Below are positions 16,381 through 23,872 of a DNA stretch of 25,471 nucleotides, piece after piece (position 1 is the stretch's first letter; every line of letters begins with the position of its first letter). Made by a program: the position numbers and the translations under genes. Source of the DNA: an uncultured Collinsella sp. (GTDB lineage Bacteria; Actinomycetota; Coriobacteriia; Coriobacteriales; Coriobacteriaceae). A model generated the notes under the pieces. That model saw nothing but the letters and a program-made list of their open reading frames with translations, made no database searches and was not told the DNA's origin. The stretch spans positions 1 to 25,471 of the forward strand of contig CAAELZ010000028.1 in assembly GCA_900756945.1 (NCBI GenBank). The letters are read 5' to 3'.

Positions 16381-19300
16381 CTACACGTCCCTCCTTACAA
16401 ACGTTCCTTCGTGGTTATACGAGCAGCGCGCATGCGCGGCCTGCGTCGACGCCGGGTCGACGGCGGCAACGTTGCCTGCCTCGAGCTCGCGCAGGCGCTC
16501 GGCGATGCCGTCCTCCACGCGATCGAGCAGGGCGTCGAAGTCCATGCTGCCGCCCTCGCCGGGAAAGCCCTTCTTAAGCCCCGGGATGCGGCCGTCACCA
16601 CGCTCTTCCTCGAGCAGCTCGGCACTCGCGGCGCCTCGCAGCGCCGGTTTGCCGCCCTTGGTCGAAAAATAGAGCGCCGCGCGGGTGTCCAGATCCAGCG
16701 CCCGGCGCATAGCCTGCGCATAGATAAGCGTCTGGGTATGGGGCGGCAGCCACCGCGGATCGTCGATGGGCGCCGTGCCTGATTCCTCGTCGCGCACCGT
16801 AGGGTCGGCGAGCTTAAACTCCTCAACGCCCGTGCGATGCTTGTAGTCGATTACCACGGCGCGATTCTCGGCGTCCACGTCCACGCGGTCGATGCGCCCG
16901 CCAAGCGGCCAGCCGGCATACTCGACCTGGAGCTCGTTGAACGCAAACTCCAGGTAGCGCGGCGCGAAGGGCGCGAGCGCCTCGGCTTCATAGGCAAGCA
17001 CGCCCTCCAGCTGCGGCAAAATCTCGGCCACTTGGCGCTCCTCCACCGGGGAGAGCGGCACGAGCGGGCCCTCGGTACCGCGCTTGCCCGCATGCTCGGC
17101 CAAGGTCTCGTCAAAGACCTCGCGCAGCAGCTCCTTCGCGCGTGGCAGATTCATGGGTGTCACGCGCTCCATGCCCTCCTGGGGCAGACGGGCATGCAAG
17201 TGTTCCAGCACGTCGTGGACAAAGTTGCCCTTCTCCATATTGCCAAAGCCAGCGTCGATCGACTGGGGCTTCACGCGGTACGAGACGAACCAGCATAGCG
17301 GGCAGGTCGAATAGGCCTCGATCTGCGAGGCAGACGTCAGGCGCGGCACCAGCGGCGCATCCTCGCCCTCGCCATCGCGACGACGCAGGACCAAATACGG
17401 AATGGCTTCATCGCTCAGATGCTGAGGAGCTTCGCAGGTCACGCGCTCGCGCCTAAGACCTTCGCCTGCCGCGGGATCGAAGTCCCTTACGATATCGCCC
17501 TCACCCACGCACTTCGCCTTGTCGGCGCCAACGGCCTTAGCATCGTCAGCGGCCTTGTCGGCGTCAGCGGCCTCGGCGTGCGCCCGCAGCTCGGTCCACA
17601 CGGCAGCCGGATAGCACTCGCGCGCCTGGCGATCGTGCGTCACGCGGGCGAGCGCAACCGGACCACGCGACGCTTGCATCGCACGGCCAAAGCGCACGCG
17701 CAGCAGGGCCGCAGGCTCAAGCGTCACGCCCTCGCGACCAAGGCTCGCCGTCAGCGTAGCCAGCGGTCCCTCCTCGTGCGAGAGCGGATAGCTGTCCAGA
17801 TCGACATCGGCAAACAGCACAGCATCGTAGCTGCCGGGGCGCAGAGCCGCCGCATCGGCAAGCGAAGCAAAACGAACCTGAGCACGTGGCGCACGGTCAA
17901 CCTCGTAGGTCTCGTAATCGTAGGCGGTACTACGCTTGTCCACCTTGGTGCGAATGCCATCGAGCACGGGCACGATCGCGGCCTGCGACACGTCGAGCGC
18001 GCGGGCGCCATTCATAAGGATGCCGATGACGTGGCGCAGCAGGGCCACCTCCGCTTGGCGACGGGCTTGGCCATCCAAGCTGCCCAGCGAGCGATCGGGC
18101 AACGCCTCGGCAACGGCAAGCATGGCCTTGAGCGCCGTCACGGGCTTGTCACGCCACAGCGCCTGGAACACGTCCGAGACCACGCACGGCACGTTCTTAA
18201 ACCAGTTCTCGTCGCTCGCCGCCTTGCGCGCGCCCCTCACCTGGCCTTGGACGCTCTGCAGCAGGCTCTTAACGCCCGCGGTAGTCTTGCTGCGCGAGAG
18301 ACGCATATTCTTATCGAAGGTACGGGCATTGACGGCATCAGCGCCCGAAAGCGGACTGTAAATCCAGTCGGTAAGCTCCGGCGCGGGCCACCACTCAGTC
18401 TTAGAAGCTGCCCCTTCGTCGGCGGCCTTCATACGCTCGATCAGGTTGGCGAGCGCCGTGAACTGCCTGCCCGCAATGGATTGAGAAAACGCCGTGAACT
18501 CAACTGTCTCGGCAGCGATATGACGAGCCGCCAGACGAGAGGCGAGCTCACCGAACAGCTGGGGTGCCCGGGCAGAAACAACGAGCACGCGTACGGGGTC
18601 GGCGGGCGTTGCAGCGGCCTTATCGTCCTTGGACTCCTTGTGCGTTTTCGCCAACTTATCGATGGCGTCCGCATAAGCATGGGCACGGGCATGGGGGCCG
18701 GCGACCTCAATAAAGGCAGGCTGAGCGGCGGTCCCGCAAGCGGCATCAGACGCGACGGCGTCCTCCCTCAGCGGCGCGGCCTCGAACAGCACACCGCGGG
18801 CATCAAATGCCGCGGCAAGCTCCTCGCGCATCGCCGCCTGCTCGCAGGCAAGCAGTACGACGACCTCTCCCCCATTGTTCGCCACGGCAGACAGCAGCTC
18901 GAGCAGGCCGTGCGTAAACGACGTGATACCGCGCACGCATACGGCGCGGGTGCACGCCGGCAGGTTATCGGCCAGGGCATCGGCCATAATGTCAGCCGCC
19001 TCGCAGGGCTCGACCATATCTCGACGGTCCAAACCGCGCGCATAGGCGCACAAAAGTTCAAACACGCGAGCCTCGGCGTCGCTTTTGGGCTTGGGCTTGC
19101 AAACGTTGTCGCAGCAACGCTCGGTGCCTGTCCCTGCCACACCCGGCAGCACATCGCGAGCCATACGCGCGAGCATACGCACCGTGCCCTGGCTGCGCGA
19201 AAGCGGCTGCAGGTCGGCGTCGTCGAGGCGCGCTACCATGTCCGAAAACAGCATCTGGCGCTGCAGGTTGTCGACGAAACCGCGCCCGTCGCCCAAAAGC

Positions 19301-19515
19301 TCCCAAAGCGAGCGAGGCCACGATGTAGGCGTCTTGTAGTCAATACCCAGCGAAACGCCGGCTTCCGCCGCATCATGACGGCACAGGTCGAGCTCAGCAA
19401 ACGTTGGCGCCAGCAGCACGGCACGCCCGTGGCGGGCAATAAGGTCGGCAAGCAGCGCCGCCTCGGCATCGCTCAAATCCGCGCCGGCGTTGGTGGTATA
19501 GATTCGAACAGGCAT
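16381..19515 (-). CDS. addB: ATP-dependent nuclease subunit AddB
   Basis: AddB is the partner of AddA, with a helicase-like body that reads recombination hotspot sequences and a C-terminal nuclease. The 1044-aa product has the nuclease block SASQIEAYSTCPLCWF, GRIDRVD and VVIDYKHRTG. Two parts differ from Bacillus AddB. The N-terminus (MPVRIYTTNAGADLSDAE) has no GxxGxGKT P-loop. The end that normally carries a CxxCx5C iron-sulfur triplet reads ARCSYNHEGTFVRRDV with a single Cys. It may therefore lack ATP binding and the usual cluster. The ATG at 19515 follows TGGAGG closely (3 nt), a short spacing. Position directly before addA supports the call despite low sequence conservation. Confidence 0.9.
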   Translation of the reverse strand: MPVRIYTTNAGADLSDAEAALLADLIARHGRAVLLAPTFAELDLCRHDAAEAGVSLGIDYKTPTSWPRSLWELLGDGRGFVDNLQRQMLFSDMVARLDDADLQPLSRSQGTVRMLARMARDVLPGVAGTGTERCCDNVCKPKPKSDAEARVFELLCAYARGLDRRDMVEPCEAADIMADALADNLPACTRAVCVRGITSFTHGLLELLSAVANNGGEVVVLLACEQAAMREELAAAFDARGVLFEAAPLREDAVASDAACGTAAQPAFIEVAGPHARAHAYADAIDKLAKTHKESKDDKAAATPADPVRVLVVSARAPQLFGELASRLAARHIAAETVEFTAFSQSIAGRQFTALANLIERMKAADEGAASKTEWWPAPELTDWIYSPLSGADAVNARTFDKNMRLSRSKTTAGVKSLLQSVQGQVRGARKAASDENWFKNVPCVVSDVFQALWRDKPVTALKAMLAVAEALPDRSLGSLDGQARRQAEVALLRHVIGILMNGARALDVSQAAIVPVLDGIRTKVDKRSTAYDYETYEVDRAPRAQVRFASLADAAALRPGSYDAVLFADVDLDSYPLSHEEGPLATLTASLGREGVTLEPAALLRVRFGRAMQASRGPVALARVTHDRQARECYPAAVWTELRAHAEAADADKAADDAKAVGADKAKCVGEGDIVRDFDPAAGEGLRRERVTCEAPQHLSDEAIPYLVLRRRDGEGEDAPLVPRLTSASQIEAYSTCPLCWFVSYRVKPQSIDAGFGNMEKGNFVHDVLEHLHARLPQEGMERVTPMNLPRAKELLREVFDETLAEHAGKRGTEGPLVPLSPVEERQVAEILPQLEGVLAYEAEALAPFAPRYLEFAFNELQVEYAGWPLGGRIDRVDVDAENRAVVIDYKHRTGVEEFKLADPTVRDEESGTAPIDDPRWLPPHTQTLIYAQAMRRALDLDTRAALYFSTKGGKPALRGAASAELLEEERGDGRIPGLKKGFPGEGGSMDFDALLDRVEDGIAERLRELEAGNVAAVDPASTQAAHARCSYNHEGTFVRRDV

Positions 19516-19595
19516 GGTCCTCCACTCAAACCGTTCGCAATATTCAATGTTTCCATCCTACCCGCCCGCGCGGACAGATTTGCCCCACGCCAACA

Positions 19596-19687
19596 GATTT
19601 GACCCCTTGGAGACGGAGGAAAATGGATCACCGAGGAGGTCAGTCTAACCCAGCGATCCGTTTTCCTCCGTCCCCAAAGGATCAAAA
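19596..19687. repeat. Family A element: imperfect inverted repeat with core GGACGGAGG
   Basis: The left arm (19596-19629) and right arm (19655-19687) are imperfect reverse complements over about 32 bp with a 25-bp spacer. The right arm folds alone through GATCC (19655-19659) and GGATC (19679-19683), enclosing a core that reads TTTGGGGACGGAGG on the minus strand. It lies between the yerC terminator and addB. The word ACAGATTTG occurs twice just before and in the left arm (19574 and 19594). Its right end merges with the T tract of the yerC terminator. Confidence 0.8.
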
Positions 19688-19709
19688 AACCGCCCCCGAA
19701 GGGACGGTT
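19682..19709 (-). terminator. Rho-independent terminator of yerC
   Basis: On the minus strand AACCGTCCC pairs with GGGGCGGTT around a TTCG-type loop and is followed by TTTTTTGA. One or two pairs are imperfect. It begins 28 nt past the yerC stop and faces the right way. Confidence 0.85.
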
Positions 19710-19736
19710 CTGCGCAATTCGTTTGTTGCCGCTGGC

Positions 19737-20036
19737 CTACTCGCCATCCTCCAGTTTGATGAGGATCTTGCGATAGCCGCCGTACTCGCCGTTGAGTGCC
19801 TTTGAAACGCGGCTCACCGTAGTGGACGAAGCGCCGGTGCGGGCCTGAACCTCAACATAAGGCTCGCCCTCATCCAGATAACGCGCAACCTGCAGACGCT
19901 GCGATAGATCGCAGATCTCGCGCGGCGTGCAGATATCGGTCAAAAACGCTTGGATATCCTTCTCGTCATCCAAAAGACTAAATGCGTGGACCAGCTGCTT
20001 GACATCAGGCTTGTCAAACATGTTCTCGATATTCAT
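19737..20036 (-). CDS. YerC/YecD family TrpR-related regulator
   Basis: The product is a 99-aa all-helical protein of the Trp repressor superfamily (YerC/YecD type), a small DNA-binding family whose target is largely unknown. The region CTPREICDLSQRLQVARYL and the helix-turn-helix GASSTTVSRVSKALN (about residues 68-82) match the family well; the N-terminus is MNIENMFDKPDVKQLV. Length is as expected. The ATG at 20036 lacks a strong ribosome site, and the Met at codon 6 has none either. It has a clear terminator and its own upstream gap, so it is probably a single-gene unit. No link to tryptophan genes is visible here. Confidence 0.88.
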   Translation of the reverse strand: MNIENMFDKPDVKQLVHAFSLLDDEKDIQAFLTDICTPREICDLSQRLQVARYLDEGEPYVEVQARTGASSTTVSRVSKALNGEYGGYRKILIKLEDGE

Positions 20037-20360
20037 CGATCACCGCCAAACCCGCCAAAAGGCATCGAAGTTGATACTGACATCGGGCATCGTTCGCCCG
20101 TTCTATGCAATAGGGCAACGCGTGTGGCTTTTGCCCGTAGCAGTTTAGCACACCACCAAACTAAAGCGACAAAACTCTCTGCCAGCGGCGCATTTTCTAG
20201 GACGAACGCCGTTTTGAAACCGAATGCGCACGTAAGCTCCACGAATATCTGAGACAATGGGCGGCCGAACAAGGCGGCACACCCGAGCGGCCGTCCAAGC
20301 CGCCGCAGCAAACCGCTTCACGCGACACCGACGCACCCTGCGCAAGAAAGGATTCACACC
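20037..20360. promoter_or_regulatory. Divergent intergenic region between yerC and the PF04020-like gene
   Basis: This 324-bp gap must hold the promoters of both neighbours. I see no gene. On the minus strand TGCTAAACT (20147-20155) resembles an extended -10 for yerC. Next to it TTTAG and CTAAA form a short inverted repeat around 20146-20166, which could be an operator. No convincing -35/-10 pair was found for the plus-strand gene. Open frames crossing this gap lack ribosome sites and family signatures. Confidence 0.35.
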
Positions 20361-20726
20361 ATGCGCTTTATGCTTAACTGGCTCTTTACCTCGATCGCCA
20401 TCGCGATTGCCACGTTCCTCGTCCCCGGCATCCAGCCCTTCGGTTTTGCCGAGGCCTGGGTCTGTTTCGCCTTCGTGGGACTGTTCCTGAACATCGTCGA
20501 TTCGCTCGTCAAGCCGTTTCTGACGGTTATCTCGCTGCCGCTCACGATCATTACGCTGGGTATTTTTCAGCTCGTAGTCAACAGCTTTATGCTCGAGCTG
20601 GCCAGCTATCTGTCGGTCAATCTGCTGGGCGCGGGTATCTCCATCGCCAGCTTTGGATCGGCCTTTATGGGCAGCATCCTGGTGTCCATCATGCGCAGCA
20701 TCCTCGACAGCATCGCCGAGGGCTAA
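20361..20726 (+). CDS. Small four-helix membrane protein, PF04020-type (phage holin superfamily IV-like)
   Basis: The 121-aa product is almost entirely hydrophobic, with four likely membrane helices at about 5-22, 30-50, 54-78 and 88-112. The motif NIVDSLVKPFLTVISLPLTIITLGIF is the hallmark of the PF04020 family (given here in pieces: NIVDSLVKPF, then LPLTIITLGIF). Databases label these proteins phage holin family, but most are chromosomal, and nothing here suggests a prophage. The role is unknown; some act in the envelope. AAAGGA lies 8 nt before the ATG. A strong terminator follows 41 nt after the stop, so it is likely monocistronic. Confidence 0.85.
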   Translation: MRFMLNWLFTSIAIAIATFLVPGIQPFGFAEAWVCFAFVGLFLNIVDSLVKPFLTVISLPLTIITLGIFQLVVNSFMLELASYLSVNLLGAGISIASFGSAFMGSILVSIMRSILDSIAEG

Positions 20727-20766
20727 AACGGCCATTCCGGCCGCGCCCGTCTCAACAGCCCAAAAC

Positions 20767-20799
20767 GAAGGCCGCCCATCACAAAAATGGGCGGCCTTC
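20767..20799. terminator. Bidirectional terminator between convergent genes
   Basis: A perfect 13-bp stem (GAAGGCCGCCCAT at 20767-20779 with its complement at 20787-20799) closes a 7-nt loop, CACAAAA. The plus side continues TTATTTG and the minus side GTTTTG. It sits between the convergent PF04020-like and Rrf2 genes and can serve both. Confidence 0.85.
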
Positions 20800-20830
20800 T
20801 TATTTGCCAAGTCTCAAAGGGCGAGAGAAT

Positions 20831-20861
20831 CTGCCATTTCCACCCCGTCCCCAAATGGCAG
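20831..20861. repeat. Family A element: single copy with 9-bp stem
   Basis: CTGCCATTT (20831-20839) pairs perfectly with AAATGGCAG (20853-20861). The enclosed bases read GGGGACGGGGTGG on the minus strand, the same core as in the two larger family A elements. It lies 8 nt from the stop of the Rrf2 gene. Only one unit is present here. Confidence 0.8.
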
Positions 20862-20868
20862 GTGTGGG

Positions 20869-21297
20869 TTAGATGACGTAATCGTAGCCTTCGTTGGGAG
20901 CGACAAGTTGATCGAGCGTCACGCCATCGAGGTAGTCGTTGATGAGCTTGTCCAGGTTCTTCCACACATCGAGTGTGGGACACTCATCCGAACGCGAACA
21001 GCCCTTGCAGTCGCCGTCCAGGCATGCGACCGGTGCCAGACTACCCTCGGTCAGGCGCAGAATCTCGCCCACCGTGTACTGCTCGGGCGGGCGCGTGAGC
21101 ACATAGCCGCCGCCCTTGCCGCGCATGCCCGAGAGCATATTGGCGCGCACGAGCGTAGCCAGAATATTCTCGAGGTACTTCTCCGAAATACCCTGACGCG
21201 CCGCAATCTCTTTAAGCGGGATACGGCCTGTCGCCTGGTGCTCGGCCAGGTCGACCATAACGCGCAGGGCGTACCTGCCCTTAGTAGAAACCAACAT
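20869..21297 (-). CDS. Rrf2-family transcriptional regulator with Fe-S-type cysteines
   Basis: The 142-aa protein has the Rrf2 winged helix (MLVSTKGRYALRVMVDLAEH; IPLKEIAARQGISEKYLENIL; the wing RGKGGGYVLTRPPEQYTV). C92, C97, C100 and C106 form a cluster close to the position of the IscR ligands (C92, C98, C104), so an iron-sulfur cofactor is plausible. It is transcribed away from cysK, which makes it the likely local regulator. Rrf2 members control cysteine metabolism (CymR) or Fe-S assembly (IscR); divergence from cysK favours cysteine or sulfur sensing, while the cysteines favour cluster sensing. The ATG at 21297 has only a weak AAAGG upstream. Confidence 0.9.
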   Translation of the reverse strand: MLVSTKGRYALRVMVDLAEHQATGRIPLKEIAARQGISEKYLENILATLVRANMLSGMRGKGGGYVLTRPPEQYTVGEILRLTEGSLAPVACLDGDCKGCSRSDECPTLDVWKNLDKLINDYLDGVTLDQLVAPNEGYDYVI

Positions 21298-21392
21298 ATA
21301 TAGTGCTGCCTTTCGGTCTTTTAGTCCGTTGAAATTCTAGCCGAAAAATTGACTTTGAAAATACCCGTTCCGGTCAAGATGGTTAATCAACT

Positions 21393-21419
21393 TGCAATAA
21401 TCTCCTATTTCCTATTGCA
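21393..21419. promoter_or_regulatory. Inverted repeat TGCAATA-N13-TATTGCA overlapping the cysK -35
   Basis: TGCAATA (21393-21399) is perfectly inverted as TATTGCA (21413-21419). The right half overlaps the -35 of the cysK promoter. The AT-rich spacer carries TCCTATTTCCTATT, a short direct repeat. A repressor bound here would block cysK, and the divergent Rrf2 protein is the obvious candidate. The repeat is seen; the binding is inferred. Confidence 0.5.
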
Positions 21420-21443
21420 TTACTAGGCTTTAGTGTCTACTAT
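21415..21443 (+). promoter_or_regulatory. Promoter of cysK
   Basis: TTGCAT (21415-21420) and TACTAT (21438-21443) are spaced by 17 bp, a good housekeeping promoter. Transcription would start near 21450, leaving a leader of about 100 nt. Confidence 0.7.
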
Positions 21444-21550
21444 GCTTCCCAACAGCTAAACGAACAACCTATAAGGTTTGTGGGTTTCGCTGCTAGAAAC
21501 ACCGTAAAACCACACGGTATCCAGTCATTTGAACACTTTGGAGGTTCACC

Positions 21551-22489
21551 ATGAGCAATGTTTACACGTCCATCGATCAGCTTATCGGCCACACCCCGCT
21601 TCTGGAGCTCACCCACTTTGAGGCCGACGAGGACCTCAGGGCCCGCGTGCTCGTCAAACTGGAATACTTCAACCCCGCCGGGTCCGTTAAAGACCGCGTC
21701 GCCAAGAACATGATTGACGAGGCCGAGAAGGCCGGCAAGCTCGTGCGTGGCGGCGACTACACCATCATCGAGCCCACGAGCGGCAACACCGGCGTCGGCA
21801 TCGCCTCGGTGGCGGCGGCCCGCGGCTACAAGGTGATCATCACCATGCCCGAGACCATGTCCGTCGAGCGCCGCAAGCTGATGCAGGCATACGGTGCGCA
21901 GCTCGTGCTCACCGACGGCTCCAAGGGCATGAAGGGCGCTATCGCCAAGGCGGAGGAGCTGCAGAAGGAGACTCCCAACAGCATCATCGCCGGCCAGTTT
22001 GTGAACCCCGCGAACCCGGCCATTCACAAGGCCACGACTGGCCCCGAGATCTGGGACGACACCGACGGCAAGGTCGACATCTTCGTCGCCGGCGTTGGCA
22101 CCGGCGGCACCGTGACCGGCGTGGGCGAGTTCCTCAAGGAGCAGAACCCCGAGATTAAGGTCGTCGCCGTCGAGCCCGCCACCTCCCCGGTGCTCTCCAA
22201 GGGCCAGGCAGGCCCGCACAAGATCCAGGGTATCGGCGCCGGCTTTGTGCCCGACGTCCTCGACACCCAGGTCTACGACGAGATCATCCCCGTCGAGAAC
22301 GAGGACGCCTTTGCCACCGGCCGCGCCGTGGGCCACAAGGAGGGCGTGCTCGTGGGCATTTCGTCCGGTGCCGCCGTGTGGGCCGCACTGCAGCTGGCCA
22401 AGCGCCCCGAGAACGAGGGCAAGACCATCGTGGCGCTGCTCGCCGACACCGGCGAGCGCTACCTGTCCACGGCGCTCTTCCAGGACTAA
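21551..22489 (+). CDS. cysK: Cysteine synthase (O-acetylserine sulfhydrylase)
   Basis: The enzyme makes L-cysteine from O-acetylserine and sulfide, using PLP. The 312-aa product keeps the PLP lysine K47 in NPAGSVKDR, the substrate loop TSGNTG (76-81), the phosphate-binding GVGTGGT and the closing ISSGAA. It ends in DTGERYLSTALF, as usual in CysK. Length is typical. GGAGG lies 6 nt before the ATG, and a good promoter is mapped at 21415-21443. The codon use is more strongly biased to C/G endings than in neighbours, suggesting high expression. It lies opposite an Rrf2 regulator and upstream of mnmA, which uses sulfur taken from cysteine. Confidence 0.97.
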   Translation: MSNVYTSIDQLIGHTPLLELTHFEADEDLRARVLVKLEYFNPAGSVKDRVAKNMIDEAEKAGKLVRGGDYTIIEPTSGNTGVGIASVAAARGYKVIITMPETMSVERRKLMQAYGAQLVLTDGSKGMKGAIAKAEELQKETPNSIIAGQFVNPANPAIHKATTGPEIWDDTDGKVDIFVAGVGTGGTVTGVGEFLKEQNPEIKVVAVEPATSPVLSKGQAGPHKIQGIGAGFVPDVLDTQVYDEIIPVENEDAFATGRAVGHKEGVLVGISSGAAVWAALQLAKRPENEGKTIVALLADTGERYLSTALFQD

Positions 22490-22598
22490 GGGCCCGTCAC
22501 TTGTCGATAGGCCCAAGGCACGCCGTTCTTCCCTCTCTTCTGGCTCTTCTGGCAGCCTGAGCCCATCTCGTTAGGGTGTCCCACACGACGCCCGAACT

Positions 22599-22607
22599 TG
22601 CTACAAT
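22599..22607 (+). promoter_or_regulatory. Extended -10 promoter of mnmA
   Basis: TGCTACAAT is an extended -10 in front of mnmA with no good -35. Transcription would begin just before the hairpin at 22612. Confidence 0.5.
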
Positions 22608-22611
22608 GTCT

Positions 22612-22650
22612 GCGGCGCGGAACCAGCCTCCCGCGCCGCTTTTCTTTTTT
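22612..22650 (+). terminator. Terminator hairpin in the cysK-mnmA gap, possible mnmA attenuator
   Basis: A perfect 9-bp stem, GCGGCGCGG (22612-22620) with CCGCGCCGC (22631-22639), is followed by TTTTCTTTTTT. It ends 30 nt before mnmA. It may simply end cysK transcription, but the extended -10 at 22599-22607 would place it at the very start of the mnmA transcript. Confidence 0.85.
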
Positions 22651-22679
22651 GGCCACATGCCACCAAGGAGAACCTCCCC

Positions 22680-23780
22680 ATGCACAATAAGCGCGTGCTC
22701 GTCGCCATGAGCGGCGGCGTCGATTCCAGCGTGACCGCGTATCTGCTCAAAAGTCAGGGTTACGAATGTGTCGGTGCCACCATGCGCCTCACCTGCCCCG
22801 CACCCGATCCCGTCACGGGCATGAGTAAGGTCGACCGCGACATCGCCGACGCGAAGGCCGTCGCCGAGCGCCTAGGCATTCCGCACCATGCGCTCGACCT
22901 GCAGCAGACCTTCGACCACAGCGTTATCGAGCTCTTTGTGAACGCCTACCAGGAAGGGCTGACGCCCAATCCGTGCATTATCTGCAACCGCCACATTAAG
23001 TTTGGCGCGCTGCTCGATGCGGCGCTGGACATGGGCTGCGACTACATCGCAACGGGACATTACGCCAAAACAAGCCAGGCGGCAGACGGCACCTGGCAGC
23101 TACATCGCGGCGAAGATCCCAAAAAGGACCAGAGTTACTTTTTGTATTCGCTCACGCAAGAGCGTCTGGCACGCACGATCTTTCCGCTGGCAGGCTTGGA
23201 CAAAGAGCGCGACGTTCGCCGCATTGCCGCCGAGCAGGGCTTTATCAACGCCCAGAAAGCCGAGAGCGAGGATATCTGCTTTATCGCGGACGGCGACTAC
23301 GCGGGCTATATCGAGCGCCGCTGCGGACATGCCGCCGAGCCGGGCGATATTGTATGGCGTGACGGCAGCGTGGTCGGACGTCACAGCGGCGCACTGCGCT
23401 ATACCATCGGCCAGCGCAAGGGCCTGGGCGTCGCGATGGCGCACCCCGTGTACGTAACGGGCGTCGATGCCGCCAACAACATTGTGCATCTGGGCGAGGC
23501 CGAGGACCTGACGGCCACAGCGCTCACGGCCAACGACTGGATCTGGAGCGCCCCTGCCGACCGCATGGAGGCAGAGCTGGACGCCGACGGCATTCGCGTG
23601 GGCGCCAAATACCGCTACCGTCAAAAGGACCAGGCAGCGACCCTTGCACGTGGCGAAGACGGGCAAATGCTGCTAACTTTTGACGAGCCGCAGCGAGCCA
23701 TCGCCCCCGGCCAGGCAGTCGTTGCCTACCGCGGCGACGTCGTCTTGGGCGGCGGCACCGTCACGGCAGCCATCAGGTAG
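22680..23780 (+). CDS. mnmA: tRNA-specific 2-thiouridylase MnmA
   Basis: MnmA puts sulfur on position 2 of the wobble uridine (U34) of Lys, Glu and Gln tRNAs, activating the base with ATP. The 366-aa protein has the PP-loop MSGGVDSS (10-17), the catalytic cysteines C102 in NPCIICN and C200 in SEDICFIAD, and the ATGHYAK and GQRKGLG motifs. The C-terminal beta-barrel regions are complete. AAGGAG lies 9 nt before the ATG. The sulfur normally comes from a cysteine desulfurase, which is not in this window; the neighbouring cysK would supply cysteine. Confidence 0.97.
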   Translation: MHNKRVLVAMSGGVDSSVTAYLLKSQGYECVGATMRLTCPAPDPVTGMSKVDRDIADAKAVAERLGIPHHALDLQQTFDHSVIELFVNAYQEGLTPNPCIICNRHIKFGALLDAALDMGCDYIATGHYAKTSQAADGTWQLHRGEDPKKDQSYFLYSLTQERLARTIFPLAGLDKERDVRRIAAEQGFINAQKAESEDICFIADGDYAGYIERRCGHAAEPGDIVWRDGSVVGRHSGALRYTIGQRKGLGVAMAHPVYVTGVDAANNIVHLGEAEDLTATALTANDWIWSAPADRMEAELDADGIRVGAKYRYRQKDQAATLARGEDGQMLLTFDEPQRAIAPGQAVVAYRGDVVLGGGTVTAAIR

Positions 23781-23794
23781 CCCCATCCCCTTCA

Positions 23795-23865
23795 TAAGTT
23801 GCGGTGAAATAAGGACTGTTTAAGCGTTTAAAACCGCCAAACAGTCCCTATTTCACCGCAACTTA
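23795..23865. repeat. Family B element: 27-bp hairpin between mnmA and the M42 peptidase gene
   Basis: The left arm (23795-23821) and right arm (23839-23865) pair over 27 bp with one mismatch. The left arm begins TAAGTTGCGGTGAAAT and ends GGACTGTTT. The loop (23822-23838) contains GTTTAAAACCGCC, which on the minus strand reads GGCGGTTTT, matching the loop of the copy at 12686-12748. It lies between two convergent genes. Confidence 0.88.
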
Positions 23866-23872
23866 GAGAGGA

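Noticed and set aside
17419..19602. Plus-strand open frame of 727 codons opposite addB
   Set aside because: It is antisense to a well-supported gene; it is His/Arg/Leu-rich without any domain, as expected for the complement of a GC-rich gene.
20361..20726. Prophage suggested by the holin-type name of the PF04020 protein
   Set aside because: No other phage gene, integrase or attachment site is present; the family is widespread on chromosomes.
21440..22516. Minus-strand open frame of 358 codons opposite cysK
   Set aside because: Shadow of the strongly biased cysK codons (Gly/Leu/Val/His-rich); no ribosome site or family match.
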